Source of the DNA: Rhizopus arrhizus
Taxonomy: Eukaryota > Mucoromycota > Mucoromycetes > Mucorales > Rhizopodaceae
DNA: 64,000 bases
Direction: 5' to 3'
Assembly (NCBI GenBank): GCA_024220505.1
Contig: JAKZZE010000034.1
Coordinates: 473,459 to 537,458, forward strand
In this document: positions 24,269-33,655 of the stretch, piece by piece
Layout of the letters: each line of letters opens with the position of its first letter
Position numbering within the stretch: position 1 is the first letter of the stretch
Made by a program: the position numbers and the translations under genes
The notes under the pieces: generated by a model
Told to the model about the DNA's origin: nothing
Databases searched by the model: none
The model's input: the letters and a program-made list of their open reading frames with translations, nothing else

Positions 24269-26346
24269 TATTTCACCCGCAGAATTTTTACGCTCCGGCG
24301 TCCTCAGGTAAGGCAAGACGAGTTTTCTTTGACTCTGTCCTTGATACACTAACCTCTCCTGACTATGCTATCGATCATCAACAACTGATCATTCTTGGTG
24401 ATTTCAATTATTCGTATCATCGCGCCAATCTGTCTTCACACACATCCCTTCGATGGGTTTCGTACCTTGACGAGTCATTTTACAACGTGATGCATTGTGG
24501 GGACAACAGCAGCATTCCTACCTTTCGTCGAAACGATGAGATTACGTCAACTATTGACTACATCTTTATCAGTAACCATCTGCGCACAGCTATCCAATCC
24601 ACTGATATTCATCGACTGCATTCCTCATGGACAGACCATCAACTGCTCTCTCTTTCCATCAACTTAGGCTCTACACCCACAGGTTTTGGCCTATGGTGGG
24701 CTAATCCTCTGCTGGTGAAAAACAAAGAATATCGATCTCAGTTAAAGCAACGTCTACAGCACATTGCACAACATCTACCACAATCATTGTCCCTTCAGGA
24801 TCAATGGGATCACCTCAAGTTGGAGATACGCAAGTTTACTCGCTCTTTTGCGGTGGATTATTCGAATTGGCACTCAAACTCTCTCAGATCACTACAGCGT
24901 ACAAGGAATGCTTTTCTTCGAAGTCAACCACCTTTGGCTTTACGATTACAACGTCTTCCTGTCATTGATCGACAAATTGAATCACTCCAACAAGAACTAG
25001 TCGACATCTCAGCATTAAAAGCAGGGATACGATGGCGTGAACACGGAGAGAAATCGGCTGGATACTTCAAGCGTTTTCACCATACTCGTACGACTGAACA
25101 GACCATTGTCCATCTTCAGGAGCCTGTCACGGGGGAACGTGTTTCGTCACAAGCACAACTTCTGGAGGTGAGCAAAACGTTTTATCAAGATCTTTACTCT
25201 GTCGATCCAATTCATGAGTCTGATGTTGATCGATATTTGTCCGATATTGATTCGCTACCACAACTATCACACGAAGATCAACAATCTCTCATATCGCCCA
25301 TCACAATTGACGATATTCTTTACCAGTCTAAAAACGTTCTTGCTAAACAAAGTAGCCCTGGTGCAGATGGTTTGGGTTATGCATTCATCCATCTCATTTA
25401 TTACTTTAAACCTTTGCAAAAACTTGTTGTCAAACTTTACAATGCTGCTCTTTTGACCAGTACGTTCCCTTCTTCCTGGCAAGATATCCGAGTTCGTCTC
25501 TTACCCAAGAAGGGTGATCTATCATCGCTTCGGAATTGGAGGCCAATTTCCTTGATCAATTGTGATGCTAAGATCTACACTCGAACAATCAATAAACGAA
25601 TGCGATTGGTCGTGGACGATGTTATCTATCGATATCAAACGGGATTCCTAGCTAATCGATTTATTGCTGAAAACGGTATGGTTATCAATATCCTCATGGA
25701 ACAAGCTCATGTTGAACGGCGACGAGAAATTGGCTTGCTCTTGGACCAAGAAAAAGCTTATGACCGAGTTCACCCCACGTATTTACGTCAAACCATGCTC
25801 TCCTTTGGATTCCCTGAATCTTTTGTTCAATCTATTGGAAACCTATTCTTTGGTAACGAGGTCCGCGTTAATGTTAATGGATATTTTACCGATTTGGTTC
25901 AACAACAACGTGGTCTCAGACAAGGCGATCCTCTCTCCCCGTTGCTATTCAATATTGCTTTAGAACCACTTCTTCGACATGTTATAAAGGATTCTTCCTT
26001 TACAGGATTTGTACCAACTGCTTCTGATGATCTCCCTCCGGACTGTGTTCCTTCCACATTGAAGGTTCTTGCTTATGCTGATGATGTGTGCGTGCTTCTC
26101 CATTCTTTTGAAGATTACCACCGATTACAACACCATCTGAATCGATACAGCTTAGTCTCTAATGCCAAGGTTAATATCCACAAAACTGAAGCATTTTCGT
26201 TAGATGGTCGTCCATACCCTGAGTGGATTGACTTTTTCTCAACCCAAGGTATTACCAAATGGCACGATCATACCTCACCCAGTCCATTGCGATATCTCGG
26301 CTTTCCTTTGATACAGTCTCTCACCCAGCGACGGTACCTACAGTAG
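24244..26346 (+). CDS. LINE endonuclease/RT reading frame, truncated at both ends (copies 2/3)
   Basis: A 700-codon open frame. True LINE sequence is 24269-26340. The first codons, including the ATG, come from the TcE terminus, and the last from TcA (residues L, Q and stop). Domains are given at 36908, with the same protein length. Confidence 0.8.
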   Translation: MRPILTATVFHPQNFYAPASSGKARRVFFDSVLDTLTSPDYAIDHQQLIILGDFNYSYHRANLSSHTSLRWVSYLDESFYNVMHCGDNSSIPTFRRNDEITSTIDYIFISNHLRTAIQSTDIHRLHSSWTDHQLLSLSINLGSTPTGFGLWWANPLLVKNKEYRSQLKQRLQHIAQHLPQSLSLQDQWDHLKLEIRKFTRSFAVDYSNWHSNSLRSLQRTRNAFLRSQPPLALRLQRLPVIDRQIESLQQELVDISALKAGIRWREHGEKSAGYFKRFHHTRTTEQTIVHLQEPVTGERVSSQAQLLEVSKTFYQDLYSVDPIHESDVDRYLSDIDSLPQLSHEDQQSLISPITIDDILYQSKNVLAKQSSPGADGLGYAFIHLIYYFKPLQKLVVKLYNAALLTSTFPSSWQDIRVRLLPKKGDLSSLRNWRPISLINCDAKIYTRTINKRMRLVVDDVIYRYQTGFLANRFIAENGMVINILMEQAHVERRREIGLLLDQEKAYDRVHPTYLRQTMLSFGFPESFVQSIGNLFFGNEVRVNVNGYFTDLVQQQRGLRQGDPLSPLLFNIALEPLLRHVIKDSSFTGFVPTASDDLPPDCVPSTLKVLAYADDVCVLLHSFEDYHRLQHHLNRYSLVSNAKVNIHKTEAFSLDGRPYPEWIDFFSTQGITKWHDHTSPSPLRYLGFPLIQSLTQRRYLQ

Positions 26347-27310
26347 GTCAAAAAATTGCTGCAAGGAATTGCAAAATACCGGTTTTACAGCTGGTTGTCT
26401 ATGGATACTGCATGAAACTATCTCAAATATTGATTGTTTGTACCTCACTAGAAGGGGCATTTATTCGTCGATTATCTGATATGGGCAATAGTTATTGGTG
26501 GAATTTGATATTGTTAAAGGGAATTTTATAAACATCCGGCATTTTTTACTTGTTTACATATGTTTGGAATAACAAATTTTAATACGACCCAACCGGTTTC
26601 TATCATAATTTTTCACATTCTTGACATGATTAGAATGATGCCAGTATATAAAAGCGCTTACAATTCCTTTATTCTAAACTTTAAATTTTCTTATCTAAAT
26701 TATTTCTCTTTTTTACCTTATTACCAATCGCATGCCTAAACGACTGCCAGAAGAAAAAGTAAACGATCTCAAGCAAGCATTAACTGGATCCACATCAACG
26801 TACGATATTGCTAAGGAGGTTGGAGTACATGAATCAGCTGTTAGTAGATACTCTAGGCGGTTGTTTTCAAATAGGACAATGGGCTCAGCTGGTAGACCTA
26901 CATTAGTCTCCAAAGTGACGAAACGGCTAATCAAAAGAAAAGTCATTGAAGGGGTTCTAAAGACTGCCAAAGAGGTACACCGGGAGCTGGTTCAACTTGG
27001 CTATGATATCTCATACCAGTCAGCAATTAACGTCCTGAAATCAATGGAGTTCCATTCTTCAATAAAAAAAAAGAAGCCGTTTCTGACAAAAGCTCATATG
27101 CAGCATCGATTAGAATGGGCCAAGAAGCACCAGGATTGGACAGTGGAAGAATGGCGAAAAGTCGTCTTTTCTGATGAAACCAAGATCAACGTATGGGGCT
27201 CTGATGGTTGTAAGTATTATTGGAAAAGACCAAGTGATCCTCTTCAACCGCATCATCTAGAGTTTACAGTCAAGCATGGAGGCGGCAAGTTGATGATGTG
27301 GGGCTGCATA
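26341..27310 (+). mobile_element. TcA: left portion of a Tc1/mariner element (copy 3)
   Basis: It begins CAGTAGGTCAAAAAATTGC after the TA at 26339-26340 that ends the LINE sequence. A promoter TATATAAAAG is at 26645-26654 and the transposase ATG at 26732. The right part is missing: TcB starts at 27311. I did not find an inner inverted copy of the TIR here, unlike TcC, TcD and TcE. Confidence 0.85.
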
Positions 27311-27316
27311 CAGTAA
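26732..27316 (+). CDS. TcA transposase, N-terminal 190 residues
   Basis: Tc1/mariner transposases cut and paste DNA at TA targets using an N-terminal paired-like helix-turn-helix pair and a DDE catalytic domain. Here residues 1-45 look like the first HTH (YDIAKEVGVHESAVSRYSRR). A GRPT linker follows at 54-57, a second HTH at about 60-110, then the start of the catalytic domain with FSDET (first catalytic Asp at 148) and the HGGG stretch at 182-185. The protein stops after WGCI because TcB is inserted in the next codon; the final Gln and stop belong to TcB. The second Asp and the Glu are absent, so it cannot be catalytic. The DNA-binding part is intact and could in principle act as a repressor (inference). 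Confidence 0.85.
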   Translation: MPKRLPEEKVNDLKQALTGSTSTYDIAKEVGVHESAVSRYSRRLFSNRTMGSAGRPTLVSKVTKRLIKRKVIEGVLKTAKEVHRELVQLGYDISYQSAINVLKSMEFHSSIKKKKPFLTKAHMQHRLEWAKKHQDWTVEEWRKVVFSDETKINVWGSDGCKYYWKRPSDPLQPHHLEFTVKHGGGKLMMWGCIQ

Positions 27317-27516
27317 GGGACAAAATCAGTCCGTTTTTTGGTTTTTTCGCAATGCCTCGCCGGGAATTAAACTTAGGGCTTCGCTTTGCTGACGAAAAAT
27401 TTGTCTCTTCCTTCAACAAAGTTGACAATATTTGTCGGAAATGGTATTTTTTATTTTCCGCCATGTTATAAGAAGATATATTGAAAATAATGTATTTTTA
27501 TTTTTTTGAATTTCGA

Positions 27517-28885
27517 TTAGTACTTGGTATCGCGGCCCTTACGCTGGATTACGTCCCGAACTCGACGGGGCATAGAGTGAATAAGGTTTCTACAGTACTC
27601 TGGAGTTGCTAGGTCATACCAAAGCTTCGAAACCCGGTCAAAAAATGCTTGGTCAGTCTCAACCACAGAAGAAGGTGGTCTTGTCATCTGTTCCTTCTTT
27701 TTAAGCATGGCCCATGCATTTTCAATTGGGTTAAGGTCAGGGGAGTATGCTGGCCAACTCAGGAGCTTAATCTTGTTCTTTTGGAACCATTTTGAAGGAG
27801 CTGAAGCACAATGGATGCTTGCATTATCTTGTTGAAAGATCATGTCCTTACTTTGCAGGCCATAATACTTCAATGTCTCCTTGTATTCCTCCTCAAGTAC
27901 TGACGTGTATAGCTCACCATTTACATTACTTTGTAGCCAGGACATGTAGCCCCCTCCATGTATAGTTATGCAACTCCAAAGCATGATCCCGCCTCCTCCA
28001 TAAGCATGTTTCTTTTTGTAGTGATGGTCTCGATAAGGTGCATTATCCTCTTTCCAAGCATATTCTAGGCCATTAGACCCTCTTTTTTGGATCTTTGTCT
28101 CATCAGAAAAGACAACGCGTTCCCAATCAGTCTCGGACCAGTCTTTATGAGCCTTTGCCCAATCATATCGTGCCTTTTGCTTGTCATTATTAAGTGGAAG
28201 TACCTGTCATGTTTTGACATGTCTATAAGATACAGTCTTATCATTCTGGACTAAATCTTTCCAAATGAGTTTGAATAAGAATAGAACCTGATAATTATCA
28301 CTGCCATAAACAGCCAAGTTTCACTTTCATCTCAACAGTTGATTATTAACATCAGTCTATAAAATTTTTCTTATACATGTCAAATCATATCGGTCGTAAC
28401 TATTTTTGTCATCTAATCTCAGGTCTTGCTCAACTAATATAAATAGCCTTGAAATCTTTCTTTAATAAAAGTATTCGACTTTAGAACTATTGTTCGGTCT
28501 CGTTAATTCTTCTTTATCTTATTTTTGAATACTTAAAACACTTCAGTACCGTCTTTTTCTTAGTCGATTTTAGACCTTTGCGTTTCAAAGTACGAGCAAT
28601 TGTTTTTGGATTAACCATTTGATCTGGTTTTTTAACGCCAAAGGAAGCATCGACTGCGCTTTTAGATAAGCCAAGTCTTATGTCTCTAGCTGCTTTGGTT
28701 TCCTCCCTAGGTGTGAGTAAACGATGTCTACCCGCGCTATTTTTTGACTGCAACTTGGTTTTCCTTGAAATTCTTCGAATCATGGACTTTCCACAGCCTA
28801 CTTTTTTTTTAATTACATCCCATGGAATGGAGTGGTTCAACATGTTTTCAATTTGGGCATGTTTGTCGGCATTCTTTGCTGTCAT
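27517..28885 (-). pseudogene. TcB transposase (DD34E), interrupted by solo LTR-1 (copy 3)
   Basis: Cut-and-paste transposase of the Tc1 group. The start is ATG at 28885; the N-terminal part to 28546 encodes a HTH region (DVIKKKVGCGKSMIRRISRK) and a basic linker. The C-terminal part, 28199 to 27517, carries FSDET (first Asp), FQQDNASIH (second Asp) and SPDLNPIENAW (Glu), with 34 residues between second Asp and Glu. It ends RDTKY and stop. Only the LTR and one GTACC copy separate the parts: 340 + 683 nt make a multiple of three with no stop in between, so the gene would be 340 codons, normal for the family. The gene is broken by the insertion but otherwise undecayed in all four array copies, which implies a recent insertion. 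The continuous C-terminal frame has its first internal Met at 27984. Confidence 0.88.
28205..28545 (+). repeat. Solo LTR-1 with GTACC target duplication (copy 3)
   Basis: 341 bp from TGTCATG to ACTTCA, flanked by GTACC at 28200-28204 and 28546-28550. It has TATAAATAGCC and AATAAAAG near the 3' half. It is the reverse of the sequence at 35665-36005. Confidence 0.88.
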
Positions 28886-29259
28886 GGCGTGTTTGGCTAA
28901 TCTGAGATGAGGTAAATGAGGAAAAAGAAAAAATGTAAAAAATAAAAGAAGCTAAAATATGAGAACACGTTAGCGTTCACTGACGTCATAAGACGTACCA
29001 AACTAAATCTCAAGTCAGTCCAGTGACTGTTTCTGGAGATATGGTGTCTAATGCAAAATCGGGCGTTAGCAACAATCACGGAAAATCACTTTTTCCGCCA
29101 TAACTACAGAGAAAATGGTGGTAGAAGCAATTAGGTTACACCAATAATTTTGTCTAGCTTGCGTGCAAATGTTTCGTCAGCAAAGCGAAGCCCTAAGTTT
29201 AATTCCCGGCGAGGCATTGCGAAAAAAACCAAAAAACGGACTGATTTTGTCCCTTACTG

Positions 29260-29959
29260 TATTTGGGCCAGTGGTACCCGCAACACGTGGTAGGCATACA
29301 CTTGTGTCATCTGCTACGAAGGAATATATCAAGGTATTACTGATCAAAGGAGCTCTAAAGACAGCCAAGGATGTACATCGGATGCTCATACTGTTTTAAT
29401 CGCAAGATTAAATAAAAAAATTAAACAAAAAAACAATAGCAGCAATATAAAATTAAAATCCTTCTTTATTGCAGATTTCTTTATATTGCGAAAAGGCCTC
29501 GCTTTATGGATAAAAAGTTGGCATCTATTTATATTCTTTGTGAGCGTAGATATAAAAGATATAGACTCGGTCACGATGTCGTGCTGAAGAACCAATGATT
29601 AAGCTAAAGCTTGTCGATGTTCTAATATATGCATCTGAAATTGAACAATAGAAATAATAACCAGTCAATTAACTTTGATCTAATTACTTTTGGGGTTGAC
29701 AATTGATTAGACTCTCTAGGATGACAGATATTGATCTTATTGTTCTAAATTTGGAAAAGTGTGGAATTGTTCAATCATAGTTTAATCTTTTTGTGTATCG
29801 TTATTTATTTTAATACAACTGATATCATATAGAAAATAACTATGTTTACAACACATACGACTTGGGTATTCTATGTCTTACCGTTCAGCAATAAACGTCC
29901 TTGTATTGATGGATTTTCTTGCTAGACGTAAAAAGAAGCAGCCTCTTTTAACTAATAAC
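29260..29959 (+). pseudogene. TcF: Tc1 transposase N-terminal fragment split by solo LTR-2 (copy 3)
   Basis: From 29260 the frame reads GPVVPATRGRHTLVS then KGALKTAKDVHRML, similar to TcA residues about 50-90. It is cut at CATAC by LTR-2 and resumes at 29859 with RLGYSMSYRSAINVL, similar to TcA 88-102, then stops being recognisable at 29959 where LTR-3 begins. It is therefore a related but distinct Tc1 family, missing everything upstream of the GRHT linker (replaced by TcB) and the whole catalytic domain. Confidence 0.78.
29392..29853 (-). repeat. Solo LTR-2 with CATAC target duplication (copy 3)
   Basis: 462 bp. On the minus strand it starts TGTTGTAAACATAG and ends GATTAAAACA. CATAC is at 29387-29391 and 29854-29858. 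It is nearly identical to the 3' LTR at 62533-62992; I count only three differences by eye (A7 for A6, GAAATTG for GAAGTTG, T5 for T4). Confidence 0.9.
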
Positions 29960-30310
29960 TGTTTTGCCAAGTATTAAAATAAGAGACAAAAACTAAAAAA
30001 AGACAATAGTTGTGAAACTAAAGATTATATGTTGCTTTATTAATAAAAACATTTGAGGCTATTTATACTTTTTGGATGTCTGGATCTTTACCGCTATTTC
30101 AATTGATCGGTTAAAAGAATGATGTGGGAAGGATGGGAAGATAAAGGAAAGATAGTGGATAATCAATAGCCGCTGTCTTCTTGACGAATCAAGGGACAAT
30201 GAAGTAGATAAATTATTGATCTAGCGATAATTATCGAATAAGGTTGGATTGAACTGCCGTTGTTGTAATCAGGTTCCGATATAGTCGTGGGAACGCCGAT
30301 AGAGATAACA
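29960..30310 (-). repeat. LTR-3, probable LTR (copy 3)
   Basis: TGTTTTGCCAAG to GATAACA with a minus-strand TATAAATAG-type box near 30060. The left neighbour is TcF and the right neighbour is DIRS gag. No 5-bp duplication is visible, so the LTR may mark a recombination junction. Confidence 0.5.
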
Positions 30311-30502
30311 GGGCAAAGTTGGCTATTGCGGAGATCTCTCGTTTATCCATGAATGTTCACTTTACTAGTTGTGTGGATACAACAGATATGCTAAAGACTA
30401 CGCCATTAGAGCGCTTAAATCACCCCAAAGTCTTAAACACTTGGAAACAAAAGAGCCAGGCAGTAAGCGAGAAGCATTCAGTGAAGAATATATCATTATG
30501 TA

Positions 30503-32101
30503 CAGTGCCCCACAAAACCCTTCAAGTGTTTTGTTTTTTTTCGTTTTTTGCTTGTCACTAAGTATTGCGTATCACAATTGGTAGCATGCTATACCTCATT
30601 TGAAAGCTACGTTGACAGAGTACTTGGATAATGTTTAAACGCCGAGATCCATGTAATGACCGCGGAGTAATGGCATTTTAAAAACAGACACACACTTGAA
30701 GGGTTTTGTGGAATTTAAAAAATCTCAAGTTAATGCCGTAAAAACCATTCTAAACGTCACAAAAGTGTGGCTTATTAATTTTTTGTGTAAAAGCTTTTAC
30801 TTATGTACAACTTTCTATACTTTTTTTGCCTTTTTTTTATAACATAATCTCATTAAGTGACATGCGACCAATTAGCAATGACATGCAGAACAGGATCGTT
30901 CAACTTCTTAAAGAAGGAGTTTCTGGAGAAGAAATATGAACAAAGGCTGGTGTCAGTACTGGAACTATTTCAAAAATTCGAAAAAAACCATGATTTGGGA
31001 GATTTGAAAACTAATGGAGGCAGGCCATTCCTAATCTCGACATTACTAGGTCGTCGAATCTTGCGAAATTTCAACTCTGGCAATTACAAAAATGCTTTAG
31101 GCGCTGCTAGAAAGCTGTTAGAAGATGGAGAAAATATTAGTGCTGAGACTATAAGGCGTTTTTTAAAAGACTCGGGTTATGCAGCAATTCATAAGCCTAA
31201 AGTCCTACCTTTGACTAAGCACCGTATAAAGGACAGATATGAATTTGCACGTGCACATCTATCATGGACCATCGATGACTGGAAAAAGGTTATTTTCAGC
31301 GACGAAACTAAAGTGAATAGAATTGGTTCAGATGGTTTACAATGGACTTGGACAAATGGTGACAAGTTAAAGGACTTTCAGGTTCAGCATATGATCAAGC
31401 ATGGAGGAGGTTCATTGATGCTGTGGGGCTGTTTAACATGGTATGGCGTTGGATACCTATCGAATATCAAGGGAAGCATTAATTCTGACTTTTATATTGG
31501 TATTTTGAAAGATGAATTAATGAAAACAATTGATTGGTATGAGCTTCAAAAAGAAGATATTATGTCTCAGCAAAACAATGCTAGTATCCATACTGCCAAA
31601 AAAGTCTCTGAATGGCTGGAAAACAATAATATTACTGTATTAAGATGGCCTCCTCACTCTCCTGACTTAAATTCTATTGAGAACCTATGGTCAATCTGAA
31701 AACGACGTTTATTACAATATGAAAAGCAGCCTGACGGAATGCTCGAATTATGGTCAAGAGTAGAGAATGTTTGGGAGTCAATTACTCAGAATGAATGTCA
31801 AAAACTCATAGAAAGTATGCCTAAACGCATTAAAACAGTTTACAACGCAAAAGGAGGACATACTAAATATTAATTGTTATTAAATAAAAATTCCACAAAA
31901 CCCTTCAAGTGTGTGTCTGTTTTTAAAATGCCATTACTCCGCGGTCATTACATGGATCTCGGCGTTTAAACATTATCCAAGTACTCTGTCAACGTAGCTT
32001 TCAAATGAGGTATAGCATGCTACCAATTGTGATACGCAATACTTAGTGACAAGCAAAAAACGAAAAAAAACAAAACACTTGAAGGGTTTTGTGGGGCACT
32101 G
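30503..32101 (+). mobile_element. TcC: complete Tc1/mariner element with 214-bp terminal modules (copy 3)
   Basis: The ends CAGTGCCCCACAAAACCCTT face inward next to TA on both sides, and the DIRS reading frame is continuous across the insertion once one TA is removed. Each end is a 214-bp inverted repeat (30503-30716 and about 31888-32101). Within each module the motif CCACAAAACCCTTCAAGTGT occurs at the outer edge and again, inverted, at the inner edge. Sleeping Beauty-type IR/DR ends have the inner copy in direct orientation, so this is a different layout. Confidence 0.9.
30862..31873 (+). pseudogene. TcC transposase, catalytic Asp changed to Asn, frameshifted and stopped (copy 3)
   Basis: The start ATGCGACCAATTAGCAATGA at 30862 leads to MQNRIVQLLKEGVSGEE, then the frame stops; a different frame carries the HTH remainder from about 30930. 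From about 31000 one frame is open: GGRPFLIS, AARKLLEDG, a DDWKKVIFSDETK block with the first Asp, and MIKHGGGSLMLWGC. The second catalytic site reads QQNNASIH where the family has QQDNASIH. The Glu motif [11 protein letters not shown] follows after 34 residues. An in-frame TGA at 31697 comes just after it, then 57 codons to the end (GGHTKY). The longest open stretch is 30857-31699. The copy is catalytically dead as written. Confidence 0.88.
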
Positions 32102-32865
32102 TACAACGAAGCCAACTACCAGCAACAAGTACTTAGAGCAGCAACCACCAACACTTCAAATGGAAGAGGTAGAGGAGAATATTCAACTCAATCAAATTGG
32201 AACAACAGTAGAGGAAGACGTGAATACTTTGGACGAGGTGGAGCAAAAAACTACTTTGGAAGACGGGGATGTGGGACCCCAACCTTCCACACCAACAACT
32301 TTTCCCGCAATTATCACAGTGCAACATCGCCAGATCTTTCAGTACCAAGACCTTCCAGTCAACAGTAACACCAAACTCATTACAGGTAGCACATGTCCAA
32401 CTATTGCCACCACCACCATCACCATCAGCACCACTACTCCAACAACAGCAACATTGAACTACACCATTCCATCAGACGGAATTCTTCCAGGAGGTCGACT
32501 TCAACAATTTCTGAGTTATTGGAAGACAATAACAAATCATCCGTGGCCCATATTGGTGATTCAACATGGTTACAAGATCCAATTTACAAAGACGCCAATT
32601 CCGTGGAAAAACCAGATGAAATAACCAACAGCAGAGGAGCAATTTCACATCAACGAAGCAGTTCAGAAATTTCTAAGTGGAGGTATGATAGAGAGGTCTC
32701 CAACACAGGATCGACGATTCCTCTCCAAATTCTTTACATTACAGGAACAGACCAGGAGAAGACCAATATTGGATTGTCAAAAGTTGAACTCTTTCATTCA
32801 AGTACAGCATTTCAAAATGGAAGGAGTTCCAGCTCTAAGGGAATTGTTAGAAAAAGACGATTATA

Positions 32866-33340
32866 CAGTGGGTCAAAAAACTGCACCAACGTAACCTAAT
32901 TTTTCGGAAATAAGAGCATAGGTCTGTCAGTTTAACAGTAAACATTATGAAACTTGAACCAAACAAAGTTAATACTATTATGATTTATCGACAAGATTTT
33001 CAAAGTCAGACACTGAGTATACACTTATAGCGCGTCCTGAAAAAAGCGGAGGTCGGTTGGTGCAGTGTTTTGACTTTTAAAATAAAAATGGGTTTGATAT
33101 GATATACCCGGACTGAGACCTTTCCGGCAGATTTAAATTAGTCTGTGGAGTACCTAGTCACACTGGGGACCTTAAAATAAACTTTTTTGCAATTTTTGTC
33201 TTTTTTTTTCTTTCCTACTTTACCCAAACGCATCATACATTGCCAGTGTCCATCCATCAGTAGAAATGCCCAAAACGCTTCCATCTGATGTTCAAAACAG
33301 TATCAAAGCACTTGTCGTATTTACCTCATCAAATACTATT
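32866..33340 (+). mobile_element. TcD left end with ~209-bp module (copy 3)
   Basis: TA, then CAGTGGGTCAAAAAACTGCA at 32866. The inverted inner copy GGTTGGTGCAGTGTTTTGAC is near 33055-33074. A transposase start (ATG at 33266, MPKTLPSDVQNSIKALV) resembles the TcA N-terminus and is lost after about 25 codons at the LTR-4 boundary. Confidence 0.7.
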
Positions 33341-33655
33341 ATTCGTATGAGATTACTCAGATCTTATATAAGAAATAACAAGTACTGAATACATAATATT
33401 ACTTATTACATATTCCTTAAAAGCTCATATACAATGTTTATATTGTTCAAGCTCAATACTAAAATTGGCCTTGAACTCACTTCGGTCCCTGAATAATTTC
33501 ATTTCCTATATAAAGGCGTAGTTTGATTAAATGGGTTCTCTCTCTCGTCTTGAAATCTAATAAAGAGGTTACATAGAGACTCATTCACTAGTTTTCAAGT
33601 GCTATTTCCTTTCTTTTATCTCACTTAATTATCTGCAAATATCTCATTTTTTTGA
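33341..33655 (+). repeat. LTR-4 / promoter region of the gag element (copy 3)
   Basis: Contains TATATAAAGGCG and AATAAAGAGG, and ends directly at the gag ATG. A left boundary at TGAGATTACTCAG is likely but not confirmed, because no second copy is in the window. Confidence 0.5.

Larger units (their letters stand above)
27311..29259 (-). mobile_element. TcB: complete Tc1/mariner-like element, 87-bp TIRs (copy 3)
   Basis: The left end CAGTAAGGGACAAAATCAGT follows TA at 27309-27310. The right end is its reverse complement before TA at 29260-29261. The inverted repeats match for 87 bp up to GACGAAA, apart from one extra A in an A tract of the right repeat in this copy. The element is 1949 bp including the 341-bp LTR and one GTACC, so about 1.6 kb without them, the usual Tc1 size. 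A CRE-like TGACGTCA is at about 28981-28988 upstream of the minus-strand gene. The left flank is TcA codon 190 and the right flank is an unrelated position in TcF, so this copy is not sitting in one original target. Confidence 0.9.
30311..32865 (+). pseudogene. DIRS-like retrotransposon fragment: gag C-terminus and RT start, carrying TcC (copy 3)
   Basis: A reading frame (DYAIRALKSPQSLKHLE, later SEEYIIMY) runs into TcC at 30502 and continues after it at 32102 as NEANYQQQVLRAA. It then becomes a G/R/F-rich tail (GRGRGEYST, FGRRGCG) and stops at QQ near 32365. This resembles the G/R-rich Gag end of the element at 43099. An overlapping frame then gives LPGGRLQQFLSYW and, after an in-frame TAA at 32622, a DIRS-type RT start (FLSKFFTLQEQTRR, RPILDCQKLN, HFKMEGVPALRELL). 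TcD truncates it at 32866. No tyrosine recombinase is present. DIRS elements integrate by recombinase rather than integrase; that part is family knowledge. Confidence 0.72.

Noticed and set aside
30319..30561. Frame at 30319 reading into TcC as a separate gene
   Set aside because: It is an alternate frame of DIRS gag; the other frame continues correctly across the TcC insertion.
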